A stretch of DNA of 6,357 nt from CAYNGH01 sp964396845 (lineage in GTDB: Bacteria; Vulcanimicrobiota; JAJTBE01; CAYNGH01). Both the position numbers and the translations under genes were made by a program. The notes beneath the pieces were generated by a model, which did no database searches, was not told where the DNA came from, and saw nothing but the letters and a program-made list of their open reading frames with translations. Positions 1-6,284 of the stretch are shown here, piece by piece (positions within the stretch are counted from its first letter, which is position 1; every line of letters begins with the position of its first letter). Location of the stretch: the NCBI GenBank assembly GCA_964396845.1, contig CAYNGH010000180.1, positions 1 through 6,357 of the forward strand. The letters are read 5' to 3'.

Positions 1-637
1 TCATATCCATGTTTCCCTGGAATTTCCGGTATAGATAGCCTAAGTATTTTGCACCGCCGGCGATATTTTCCTCGGGGTTGAAAGGATCCTTCACCCCCAT
101 GCTCCGGGCAGTGGCAGGAGCTAACTGACACAAGCCCAGAGTCCCGGTGGGGCCAACGGCATAAGTGTTATAGGTAGATTCTGTCTGGATGATGGCTTTT
201 AATAAAAGAGGAGGGATGCCGTTTTTTGCTGCTTCCCGGATAATGACCGGGGTTATGTTCACCGACACCAGATTACCGCCGTCCCTGGGTGAAACAGTTC
301 TATATTGTCCGCCATCGGCTTTACCAAGATAAGCCCGGTAACGGACATTGATGGGGGGAGGCTCTTTTTTTGCTTCCGGGGCAGGTTTTGCCACAGGCTT
401 TTCCCGTTCTGCCCAAGGCCCCCATAACCGATGTCCATTGGCCCCGGTATAATTGGGGTTGGGTGGTATCAGCTCCAGAATGCCTTCATAAATTCCTTCA
501 AAATCAAAAGGATCCACTTCGCCACCCCAAGGGCTGGAAGTGAGCATGGAATCCGCCATGGATGGCATGACCGTAAATATAACCGCCACCACCATCACCA
601 CAGCTTTGATTGTCGCAGTCGGGGATTTTCGATTCAT
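1..637 (-). CDS. Exported SLT-family lytic transglycosylase, C-terminus cut by window edge
   Basis: The first 212 residues are present and the frame runs off the left edge. Residues 1-28 look like a signal peptide: basic start MNRK, hydrophobic stretch 11-27, then PSMA before Asp29. Residues 29-80 are unassigned, 81-95 form a Pro/Lys/Glu-rich linker, and an SLT (soluble lytic transglycosylase-like) domain begins near 125. Its hallmarks are visible: AIIQTESTYN with Glu153 as the likely catalytic acid, GLCQLAPATA at 168-177 (usually GLMQLMPxTA), and NIAGGAKYL at 191-199. The AYNAG-type motif expected next would lie outside the window. The family cleaves peptidoglycan glycan strands, leaving 1,6-anhydro-MurNAc ends, and acts outside the membrane. 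The ATG at 637 is chosen because the signal peptide follows at once; its ribosome site is weak (AGGT about 13 nt upstream). A terminator separates it from the upstream operon, so it is probably transcribed independently. The family call is firm; the physiological role is not known. Confidence 0.9.
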   Translation of the reverse strand, partial: MNRKSPTATIKAVVMVVAVIFTVMPSMADSMLTSSPWGGEVDPFDFEGIYEGILELIPPNPNYTGANGHRLWGPWAEREKPVAKPAPEAKKEPPPINVRYRAYLGKADGGQYRTVSPRDGGNLVSVNITPVIIREAAKNGIPPLLLKAIIQTESTYNTYAVGPTGTLGLCQLAPATARSMGVKDPFNPEENIAGGAKYLGYLYRKFQGNMDM

Positions 638-719
638 CTCACAATGATACCTGAATGCATAAAAAGTGCTTGCATGTTCTACCATATGGCAGATGATCCC
701 TTTTACTCCAAATCAAATC

Positions 720-753
720 AAAAAAGGGCCGCCTGTATAAGGCAACCCATTTT
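720..753 (-). terminator. Rho-independent terminator of the four-gene operon
   Basis: Read on the minus strand, GGG-tt-GCCT-tatac-AGGC-gg-CCC forms a stem with one small internal loop and is followed directly by six T residues (725-720). It lies about 43 nt past the stop codon at 796-798. A run of A before the stem could also pair with the T tract. It marks the end of the operon and implies that the transglycosylase gene starting at 637 has its own promoter in 638-719. I saw no strong promoter match there. Confidence 0.75.
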
Positions 754-795
754 GAAAAACTTGTCTGAGAATATGGCAATGACCTGCACCAGTCA

Positions 796-1587
796 TCATC
801 CAATTCCAAAGGTCTGCCTGACCACCGGCCAGAATTCCTCCCGGAAAAAAAGCATCCTTCCGATGAGCAGTGAAACACGGGCCATGACCGTATATCCGAA
901 GGCAGCGCCGAAGGCGGTCATCAGCACGAAAATTCCGATACGGGATGTAGTGCCTAAAAGCAGTCCCTTGTGTTCCAGGGAGAAGTAAAAGTAGATCAGC
1001 CCGCAACAGACCCCCAGGACGATTATCCAGTTCCTGATGGTCTGGTCAAGCATCACCGACCCGTCAATGGATCGAACCCACAGCTCCACGATGGTGGCGT
1101 TCACCTGCTTGAGAACAAAGGCTTCCATGGTCAGCACGATGCCCAGCCCCGACGCAATCCCCACCATAAAGGACAGGGGCCAGCGGGAGAGCCAGTTGAC
1201 GCTGGGGACCAGCTTCATCAGCATCATAATCCCCAGGACTCCTGCCAGGAGAAAAGACCAGTGTCCCCATGAAACACCCTTGCCCTCGGCCAGCAGACGG
1301 TATCCTGTAGCGATGTTGCCAAACAGGTTTGGTATCATCACATTCTGGAATGTGGTGGCTATGATATAGCCGGCAGATACCCCCACAAACAGGTGTTCGG
1401 CAAACTTGTAGAAGGGATTGTCCTCGTAGAGGAAGCTGAATATGCAAAGGGTCAGAGCTGCTGCTATCCAGGTTCCGATGATTTCCCGCAGGGTGAACCT
1501 CCGGACCGCAGCTCCTGTAGCTATTGCCAGAAAGCTGTTGCCCGAAAGAACATCTGCCATATATATGCTGTTAATTCCCGCAATCAT
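796..1587 (-). CDS. Multi-pass membrane protein, last gene of the DUF6754-type operon
   Basis: This 263-residue protein is of no named family that I can assign with certainty. About six hydrophobic segments are visible, near residues 35-54, 63-82, 108-126, 136-156, 184-202 and 213-240. The loop between the first two reads YEDNPFYKFAEHLFVG and stands out as polar, aromatic and conserved-looking; it contains Glu55, Asp56, Glu64 and His65 next to the membrane. The ATG at 1587 follows AAAGGGG about 11 nt upstream; Met10 is an alternative start. It lies 42 nt after the 279-residue gene, and the terminator follows it, so it is the last gene of the transcript. There are no transporter, enzyme or binding-site motifs that I recognise. 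It is probably the integral membrane core of whatever complex the operon encodes, which is inference from context only. Confidence 0.85.
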   Translation of the reverse strand: MIAGINSIYMADVLSGNSFLAIATGAAVRRFTLREIIGTWIAAALTLCIFSFLYEDNPFYKFAEHLFVGVSAGYIIATTFQNVMIPNLFGNIATGYRLLAEGKGVSWGHWSFLLAGVLGIMMLMKLVPSVNWLSRWPLSFMVGIASGLGIVLTMEAFVLKQVNATIVELWVRSIDGSVMLDQTIRNWIIVLGVCCGLIYFYFSLEHKGLLLGTTSRIGIFVLMTAFGAAFGYTVMARVSLLIGRMLFFREEFWPVVRQTFGIG

Positions 1588-1629
1588 TTACCATTATTCC
1601 CCTTTCGAATAACTTGTCCCGGATTCGGG

Positions 1630-2469
1630 CTATCCTTCCATTTTCTTCTGGTATTCGTCATAAAAATGTATAACATTGGCCAGTATGATAAATAGCACAA
1701 TAACCATATGAACCACCGACTGGGCATCCATACCCATACGGGCGTCGCCTTTGACCCCCAGAAGCTGTTCATATTCCGCCGCTCCCTTGAGTCCGCCCAT
1801 CAAGCCCAACAACTGCCCTGAATCGAGGAATGAATACATCTCCGGCGCACTGACCGCAGTGCAGGCAGCTCCCACCTTAATGCCGAACTGGGTGGACACG
1901 ATAAGAACATATTCCCGCATGCCAGGGTTTCCAGCGGAAAAGCTGACTGCCAGAGCAACGCTGTTGAGATCCTTCACCTCGTTCATAAGGGGAAGCTCCG
2001 CCAGGGGCATGTTCTGGTTGTCGGTGGGAAAATTGGTGGCAAAACCGCTTTTGAGGCTCACCAGCAGAACAGACCCACCAGGCTTGTAGCCCAGGTCAAC
2101 ATAGTCCTGGCCGTAAACCTTCCGGCCTCCAAATTCCGGCAGGTTGGCCACCTTATGGAGAATCTCCCTGGACATCTGAGCGCCCTGGGGCCACAGGCAT
2201 ATGGCCACAATCTTGTGATTCTTTCGCAGGGCATGGGTTGCCACAGCTTCCGCCGCGGGCCTCAGTTCAATTTCCGTGGAAGGGCCGAAGTCGAAGCTCA
2301 TCATAATAACGCTTCCTTCGGGGAGGCTGTCGATGTAGTTAAAGATATTCTCCACCGGCTTGCTGGTTTCCATGGGCAATCCCAGAGGGAAAATCAAGGG
2401 CAGGATGACCGCCACAAGAATCATCAGGAATATCCACCGGCGGTCGATATTTTTTATCTTCTCGAACAT
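1630..2469 (-). CDS. Protein with one soluble alpha/beta-like domain between two membrane helices, unknown function
   Basis: This protein has 279 residues. A membrane helix spans about 11-32 after a basic N-terminus (KIKNIDRR), and a second spans about 249-269 before a charged tail (DEYQKKMEG). The stretch between them, about 33-248, is soluble. With the basic N-terminus inside, this middle domain should be extracytoplasmic. It alternates predicted strands and helices: GSVIMMSFDFGPSTEIELRP (52-71), then HKIVAICLWPQG (85-96), GSVLLVSLKSG (132-142) and YVLIVSTQFGIKVGAA (187-202). That alternation suggests a Rossmann-like alpha/beta fold, but there is no nucleotide-binding glycine motif and no catalytic triad that I can name. 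The ATG at 2469 is only 3 nt after the stop of the previous gene, and the AGGA of its ribosome site overlaps that stop (GAGTAGGAAATG), so translation is probably coupled. I infer a fixed-stoichiometry partner of the neighbouring membrane proteins. Confidence 0.87.
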   Translation of the reverse strand: MFEKIKNIDRRWIFLMILVAVILPLIFPLGLPMETSKPVENIFNYIDSLPEGSVIMMSFDFGPSTEIELRPAAEAVATHALRKNHKIVAICLWPQGAQMSREILHKVANLPEFGGRKVYGQDYVDLGYKPGGSVLLVSLKSGFATNFPTDNQNMPLAELPLMNEVKDLNSVALAVSFSAGNPGMREYVLIVSTQFGIKVGAACTAVSAPEMYSFLDSGQLLGLMGGLKGAAEYEQLLGVKGDARMGMDAQSVVHMVIVLFIILANVIHFYDEYQKKMEG

Positions 2470-2472
2470 TTC

Positions 2473-3117
2473 CTACTCACCCCCGCCCAGGTAAGCTCTT
2501 TCAACTCCAAGGAGGATCTTCATGGAAACCGATATAATCCCGATGGAGGACCCCACGATGATTGCCCTCTGTCCTGCAGTATTGAAACACCCCATTACCC
2601 AGTCTTCGATTATCTTTGACAGGGGCAGGGAGCTGAGCACCGGAAGCCTTGCCCAGATTATCTCCCCCAGGGGAACCCGGCCCATCATCACGATGAAAGC
2701 CGTTGCCAGCAGAAATCCCGCTTCGACAGTCTTGGCCTTGAATGCCCTGAATGCCGCCGAGGCTATGTAGAAAGCCAGGAGGCTGAACATGGTGGCCGAC
2801 AGGGGAGTGTACATGTAGCTGAACATGAATCCATATGGGGTGTCAACATCAGTGCCCCAGAAAATGCCCAGACTGGCCATTATCAAGAGTCCCAGCAGGA
2901 GTACTACGTTATATCCCCATCCTGAAGCCTTCCGGCTGATTTTCTTCAAATTGACAAGCAACAGGGAACTTGCTCCCAGAACCAGGGCAAAACCGGCAAT
3001 GACACTGAACCATTTGAGGAAGATGTCACTCCAGTTCTCCAGCACCGGCACAAAGAACACCACGATCATTATCACGCCGGAGATGGTGGTTATTGCCATG
3101 GGTATTTCTCTTCTCAT
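2473..3117 (-). CDS. Multi-pass membrane protein, second gene of the DUF6754-type operon
   Basis: This protein has 214 residues. Hydrophobic segments lie near 7-24, 35-56, 69-86, 105-123, 131-148 and 183-203, giving five or six membrane passes. The loop at 57-68 is basic (KKISRKASGWG), so it should face the cytoplasm. A segment at 88-104 is rich in Tyr, Asp and Pro (GTDVDTPYGFMFSYMYTP) and probably sits at the outer membrane face. The start at 3117 is supported by AAGGAG nine nt upstream (3127-3132); Met7 is less likely. It begins 53 nt after the stop of the large propeller gene and ends 3 nt before the next start. I recognise no transporter or enzyme signature. Its function is unknown; context suggests a membrane subunit of the operon's complex. 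Confidence 0.85.
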   Translation of the reverse strand: MRREIPMAITTISGVIMIVVFFVPVLENWSDIFLKWFSVIAGFALVLGASSLLLVNLKKISRKASGWGYNVVLLLGLLIMASLGIFWGTDVDTPYGFMFSYMYTPLSATMFSLLAFYIASAAFRAFKAKTVEAGFLLATAFIVMMGRVPLGEIIWARLPVLSSLPLSKIIEDWVMGCFNTAGQRAIIVGSSIGIISVSMKILLGVERAYLGGGE

Positions 3118-3126
3118 TGCTGTTAG

Positions 3127-3132
3127 CTCCTT
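3127..3132 (-). promoter_or_regulatory. Ribosome binding site AAGGAG for the 214-residue gene
   Basis: Read on the minus strand, AAGGAG stands 9 nt before the ATG at 3117. This decides that start over the internal Met codon six residues later. Confidence 0.8.
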
Positions 3133-3170
3133 AATATTTCAGGATTGTCATATTCACAGGCTCAACATTT

Positions 3171-5597
3171 TTAACCCGAGGTGAACAGCAGTTTCACCCA
3201 GTCGCTCCATTCAGCATCGATACTATAGAGGATCGACCCCAGGATAATGACGATCAGGATTACTGCCTTGGCAATGTCCTGTCCCTTCAGAGAGCCTATT
3301 TGCAAGGGATCCTTGGAAAGATAGGCGGAAGCTGCCAGAAGCTCTTCGCCAATCAGGGTATAGTCACAGGCAGCCACAAAGAAGGGTAGCTGGGATGCCT
3401 CCGCGGTGCCGGCAATTTGGATGGCGCCGGTGGAGTGTCCTGTTTCCGCCAGGATAAGGCTTTCTGCGAAGAACTTGCCCATATAGAAATTGGCGGCAGG
3501 TTTTTCACGAATCATGATGCCGTCAACCCCGGCCACATAACCAAACTGGTCATCGGTGAGGTAATGAATGTTCTCCCGGCGGAAGGTTTCAGGACGGCCT
3601 GCCTTGAGGTAGGCTTCCTTGCACACTTCCTGGGCGGTGCTCATAACCACTGACCGGCAACAGGGGACAATAAGGGGAGTGTCATATTCCGCGGTCTTGG
3701 CGGCAATATGCCCCAATATCGAAAGGGACGCCAGAGTCTGAATATCCTCCACATCCGCAAGACCGGTGATGTAAAGGACCGGCTTTCCCATCTCGGTGGA
3801 TCGGCCCACCGCCTCATCGATGGCGGAAAGCCCGGCAATCTTGCGGATGAACATCTCCTTGCCCTTCCGGGCGTGGTAAATATACCAGGAGATTGCCGAT
3901 GAGAGAATAAGACAGCCGATAAAGATGGGAAGCTTGTGCATTGCAAAGAGTGGCTTCATCATCATCTTCTTTTTGGGTTCTCCCTGGGAATTTACAATGA
4001 AGTAATTGCCGTTCTCAGTGCCAAACCCCAGCAAACCGTTGGCCATGACGATGTTGGTATCCAGCTCGTTTTCCGCCCCCACAAATTTCTTGAATATCTC
4101 CTGACCCGTGGCAGGATTTATGCTGACCACCAGGCCGTCCTTTGTCCCAAACAGAAGATGTCCATCCAGCACCTGAAGCTGTGGATTGATGGAGCCGGTG
4201 TTGTGGAAGACCCACTTTTTTTCTCCCGTGGCAGGGTCAAGAGCCAGAAGCTGGTGTATCGGCTGATCAAATTTATCCCGGATTTCCCGGTCAAAAACAA
4301 AGCTGTAGAGCACTCCATTCTTGATTTTGGTTTCGCCTTCGGTGCGACCGGGAATTTTGCTTTCCCATATCTGCTGGCCGGTTATCTCATCAATGGCCAG
4401 GTAGTTCAGGGAATACTCCTTGTGTTCACTGCCATCCTTCTCTACATCCCTGATTTCCGGCGTGACTGTAATCAAGAGGTTTTCAAAAAACACCACCGGA
4501 AACTCGGGAGAACCTTTCATCTCCATGTCCCACAGAACATGGCCATCGGTAAGATCCAGGGATGTTATCCGGGTAAAGGCCTGCTGGCCATCCACACGGC
4601 CCGCCAGGGTCAAGATCCTGTCATCCCGGACGACGGGGGCCATCAGGGGAGTATCGCCGGTGTTGTATTCCCACTGGATACTGCCAGGCTCGCCGTCATC
4701 TCCGGCGGTAATGAAGTAGATGTCCCCGGATATGGTTAGAAGAATCATACTGTTTCCAGATACCACCGGGTCGGTAAAGGGCATCTTGCCTTCTGGAAGT
4801 CTGTGGATCCACTGGAGTTCACCGTCCCCTGAACTGACGATCTCGATGCGGTCATAACTTCTGGTCTGGGCATATTCCCTGGCCACATAGCTGACGGTAT
4901 CTCCCAGAACTTTTGGTTCGTAAGCCAGGTTCCCTTTAATGGTTTTATTCCAGACTTCCCTGCCGGTGCGCCGGTTGATTCTGGTCATCTGAATATTTGA
5001 CACCAGAGTGGGTGCTGAAGCATCACCGGTTCCAGGGATGGAAAACAAGATGAAATCACCGGAATTATCCCGGATCATATATCGGAAACTTCCTGTGGTG
5101 GAATAGGAGTCATCTTCCCAGGCATTTTTGCCGTCTTCTTTCCTGATGGCATATATTCTTGTGAGGATCACATTGCGGTATGGAACCTCCGCGGCAAAAT
5201 AAAGGTTTTCGTCATCGATAAAGACCGGGGATTTTCTTTGGAATTTTCGGATTTTTCTGCTCCAGAGCTTTTCTTTCTGAGCAGTGCGATGGGCTACAAT
5301 ATTCGGCTCAAAGCCCACATCCTCCGGGGCCACCAGGTACACCACATCCCCGTCAAGGTTGATGGAAACCTCTAGGCTCTTGGATACATCTGCCTTCCAG
5401 AGCCTCCGCATGTCCTTGAGGCCGATTCCAAAAACCGAGGCAAACTTGTTGTCGATGCCCACAATCACGACATCATCTTCCACTGACAGGACCTGGTTTG
5501 ACCACAGTTTGCCGGCAAAGGCAGCTTCACAGCACACCCCGGCAATTATCAGGGTCAGCAGAAACACCATCAGCGTGCTTGATATCCTCTTTTTCAC
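3171..5597 (-). CDS. Exported PQQ-type beta-propeller fused through a membrane helix to a DUF6754-like domain
   Basis: The protein has 808 residues from a GTG start. Residues 1-28 are a signal peptide (KKR, hydrophobic core, AFA before Gly29) with no lipobox. Residues of about 35-545 carry beta-propeller repeats of the PQQ/BamB type, recognisable by the recurring TGxxxW or DGxxxW turn: Trp67, 112, 160, 216, 263, 309, 356, 411 and 462, and Phe502 in the same place. A membrane helix follows at about 556-576, then basic HARKGK, which puts the next part in the cytoplasm. Residues of about 583-770 resemble DUF6754 (by memory of the family, not by search): RSTEMGKPVLYITG, EYDTPLIVP, REKPAANFYMGKFFAESLIL, TGAIQIAGTAEASQLPFF and DYTLIGEELLAASAYLS. 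A last helix lies at about 775-792. A Cys-Cys pair (646-647) follows the EYDTPLIVP motif. No PQQ-dehydrogenase active-site residues are apparent, so the propeller is more likely a scaffold. It is the first gene of the operon. A TTG at 5621 would add eight residues but lacks a ribosome site. Confidence 0.9.
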   Translation of the reverse strand: MKKRISSTLMVFLLTLIIAGVCCEAAFAGKLWSNQVLSVEDDVVIVGIDNKFASVFGIGLKDMRRLWKADVSKSLEVSINLDGDVVYLVAPEDVGFEPNIVAHRTAQKEKLWSRKIRKFQRKSPVFIDDENLYFAAEVPYRNVILTRIYAIRKEDGKNAWEDDSYSTTGSFRYMIRDNSGDFILFSIPGTGDASAPTLVSNIQMTRINRRTGREVWNKTIKGNLAYEPKVLGDTVSYVAREYAQTRSYDRIEIVSSGDGELQWIHRLPEGKMPFTDPVVSGNSMILLTISGDIYFITAGDDGEPGSIQWEYNTGDTPLMAPVVRDDRILTLAGRVDGQQAFTRITSLDLTDGHVLWDMEMKGSPEFPVVFFENLLITVTPEIRDVEKDGSEHKEYSLNYLAIDEITGQQIWESKIPGRTEGETKIKNGVLYSFVFDREIRDKFDQPIHQLLALDPATGEKKWVFHNTGSINPQLQVLDGHLLFGTKDGLVVSINPATGQEIFKKFVGAENELDTNIVMANGLLGFGTENGNYFIVNSQGEPKKKMMMKPLFAMHKLPIFIGCLILSSAISWYIYHARKGKEMFIRKIAGLSAIDEAVGRSTEMGKPVLYITGLADVEDIQTLASLSILGHIAAKTAEYDTPLIVPCCRSVVMSTAQEVCKEAYLKAGRPETFRRENIHYLTDDQFGYVAGVDGIMIREKPAANFYMGKFFAESLILAETGHSTGAIQIAGTAEASQLPFFVAACDYTLIGEELLAASAYLSKDPLQIGSLKGQDIAKAVILIVIILGSILYSIDAEWSDWVKLLFTSG

Positions 5598-5607
5598 CTG
5601 ACGCCTA

Positions 5608-5614
5608 CCTCTCT
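5608..5614 (-). promoter_or_regulatory. Ribosome binding site AGAGAGG supporting the GTG start at 5597
   Basis: Read on the minus strand, AGAGAGG lies 10 nt before the GTG at 5597, with a further AGG closer in. The alternative TTG at 5621 has only AT-rich sequence ahead of it. Starting at the GTG also gives a conventional signal peptide that begins with Met-Lys-Lys-Arg. Confidence 0.6.
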
Positions 5615-5633
5615 GAATCAATTATCGTTGATG

Positions 5634-5750
5634 CCCGTCAAATCGGGTAAAATAAAACCGAAACCAAACATAAATCGAATCACCGTCTTTTCCTGACAGC
5701 CTCTTTTCTCCCACCCCTGTTAAAATTCCTCCCGGACACCCCGTCGAATC
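5634..5750. repeat. Pair of 11-bp direct repeats in the operon leader
   Basis: CCCGTCAAATC (5634-5644) and CCCGTCGAATC (5740-5750) differ by one base and are 106 bp apart, start to start. The first copy overlaps the inverted repeat CCCG-N6-CGGG (5634-5647). Both lie between the operon's first gene and the promoter candidate at 5776. They could be a paired regulator site or chance; no regulator gene is present in the window to match them. Confidence 0.3.
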
Positions 5751-5775
5751 AAAACAGGATCCCAAACAAGTTAAA

Positions 5776-5784
5776 AATATATCA
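5776..5784 (-). promoter_or_regulatory. Candidate extended -10 promoter of the operon
   Basis: Read on the minus strand, TGATATATT fits an extended -10 element (TGn plus a TATAAT-like hexamer). It sits in the most AT-rich part of the leader, about 180 nt before the GTG start. There is no good -35 hexamer at 16-18 nt. Transcription from here would give a leader of roughly 170 nt. This is a weak call from pattern alone. Confidence 0.25.
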
Positions 5785-5834
5785 CTATGTAAGGAGTTAC
5801 GCATTTCATATTTTCAGGGGAACCTTGTTCGTAA

Positions 5835-5851
5835 CCCATTTAAAAACTGGG
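5835..5851. repeat. Hairpin 1 of the array, degenerate CCCA-type
   Basis: CCCATTT-AAA-AACTGGG pairs with one T/C mismatch around a 3-nt loop. It shares its left arm with hairpin 4 at 5900, and its flank (TTCGTAA) resembles a decayed GTCGGGA flank. It looks like an eroded copy at the left border of the array. Confidence 0.6.
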
Positions 5852-5870
5852 GGGCACTTTGGAAGTGCCC
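5852..5870. repeat. Hairpin 2 of the array, GGGCACTT type
   Basis: GGGCACTT-TGG-AAGTGCCC is a perfect 8-bp stem with a 3-nt loop. It is the same hairpin that recurs every 69 bp from 6001 onward, but here it stands alone, directly beside hairpin 1, and shares its last three bases with hairpin 3. Confidence 0.85.
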
Positions 5871-5884
5871 GATTTAGAATCGGG
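5868..5884. repeat. Hairpin 3 of the array, CCCGATT type
   Basis: CCCGATT-TAG-AATCGGG is a perfect 7-bp stem with a 3-nt loop. Its first three bases (5868-5870) are also the last three of hairpin 2, so the two cannot both be fully formed on one strand. It is followed by GAAT and then ATGAGTCG at 5889-5896. Confidence 0.85.
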
Positions 5885-5899
5885 GAATATGAGTCGGGA

Positions 5900-5918
5900 C
5901 CCATTTTTAGAAAATGGG
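5900..5918. repeat. Hairpin 4 of the array, CCCATTTT type
   Basis: CCCATTTT-TAG-AAAATGGG is a perfect 8-bp stem with a 3-nt loop. It is preceded by ATGAGTCGGGA and followed by GAAAAC and the next ATGAGTCG (5925-5932). The unit from octamer to octamer is 36 bp. Confidence 0.85.
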
Positions 5919-5932
5919 GAAAACATGAGTCG

Positions 5933-5949
5933 CCCGGTTTAAAACCGGG
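5933..5949. repeat. Hairpin 5 of the array, CCCGGTT type
   Basis: CCCGGTT-TAA-AACCGGG is a perfect 7-bp stem with a 3-nt loop, directly after ATGAGTCG (5925-5932) and before GAAAA and ATGAGTCG (5955-5962). This unit is 30 bp. Confidence 0.85.
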
Positions 5950-5954
5950 GAAAA

Positions 5955-6276
5955 ATGAGTCGGGATTGTCATGATCGTTGGGACACAGCTCTCGGGCCGT
6001 GGGACACTTTAAAAGTGCCCAAAATGAGTCGTGATGGTCATGATCCTTGGGATTCAGCTCTCGGGCCGTGGGACACTTTAAAAGTGCCCAAAATGAGTCG
6101 TGATGTCCATGATCCTTGGGATATAGCCCTCGGGCCGTGGGGCACTTTAGAAGTGCCTAAAATGAGTCGTGATGTCCATGATCCTTGGGATACAACCCTC
6201 GGGCCGTGGAGCACTTTGGAAGTGCCCAAAATGACACGGGATTGTAATAATCCTTGGGACATGGCCCTCGGGCCGT
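5955..6276. repeat. 69-bp tandem repeat, four full units and a partial fifth
   Basis: Units begin at 5955, 6024, 6093, 6162 and 6231, with no indels between them. Each unit holds the octamer ATGAGTCG (ATGACACG in the fifth), then about 35 bp containing a short ATCC-TTG-GGAT palindrome and CTCGGGCCGT, then a GGGCACTT/AAGTGCCC-type hairpin with loop TAA, TAG or TGG, then AAA. The hairpins are centred at 6011, 6080, 6149 and 6218. The fifth unit stops at CCGT (6276), before its hairpin. Units differ by scattered substitutions: the two left units share GGGACACTTTAAAAGTGCCC and the two right units share GTCCATGATCC. The units read like the short hairpin units to their left with an extra 35-bp insert between octamer and hairpin. 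I see no integrase, Cas gene or transposase nearby. Confidence 0.9.
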
Positions 6277-6284
6277 TGTTTATG

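Noticed and set aside
431..988. Plus-strand 185-residue open frame
   Set aside because: It overlaps the transglycosylase start, the terminator and the end of the last operon gene on the other strand, and its His/Arg/Ser-rich sequence is typical of an antisense shadow.
3936..4739. Plus-strand 267-residue open frame
   Set aside because: It lies entirely antisense to the propeller coding region, whose frame gives clear repeats and domain motifs; there is no ribosome site or recognisable domain.
3171..5597. PQQ-dependent dehydrogenase
   Set aside because: Only the propeller turn motif is shared. There is no visible calcium/PQQ active-site set, no cytochrome c motif, and the C-terminus is a DUF6754-like domain with membrane helices.
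5622..5804. Minus-strand 60-residue open frame in the operon leader
   Set aside because: It has no ribosome binding site and a composition unlike the neighbouring proteins. The frame spans the promoter candidate and the direct repeats, so chance is more likely.
5835..5954. Series of rho-independent terminators
   Set aside because: The hairpins are followed by G/A-rich sequence on the plus strand and GTCCCGACTCAT-type or CGACTCAT sequence on the minus strand, without T tracts.
6038..6262. Minus-strand 74-residue open frame in the same repeat
   Set aside because: It is the complement of the repeat, open only because the period is a multiple of three. It has no ribosome site or gene-like features.
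5835..6276. CRISPR array
   Set aside because: The repeated part includes almost the entire 69-bp unit, with no unique spacers, and no cas genes are present.
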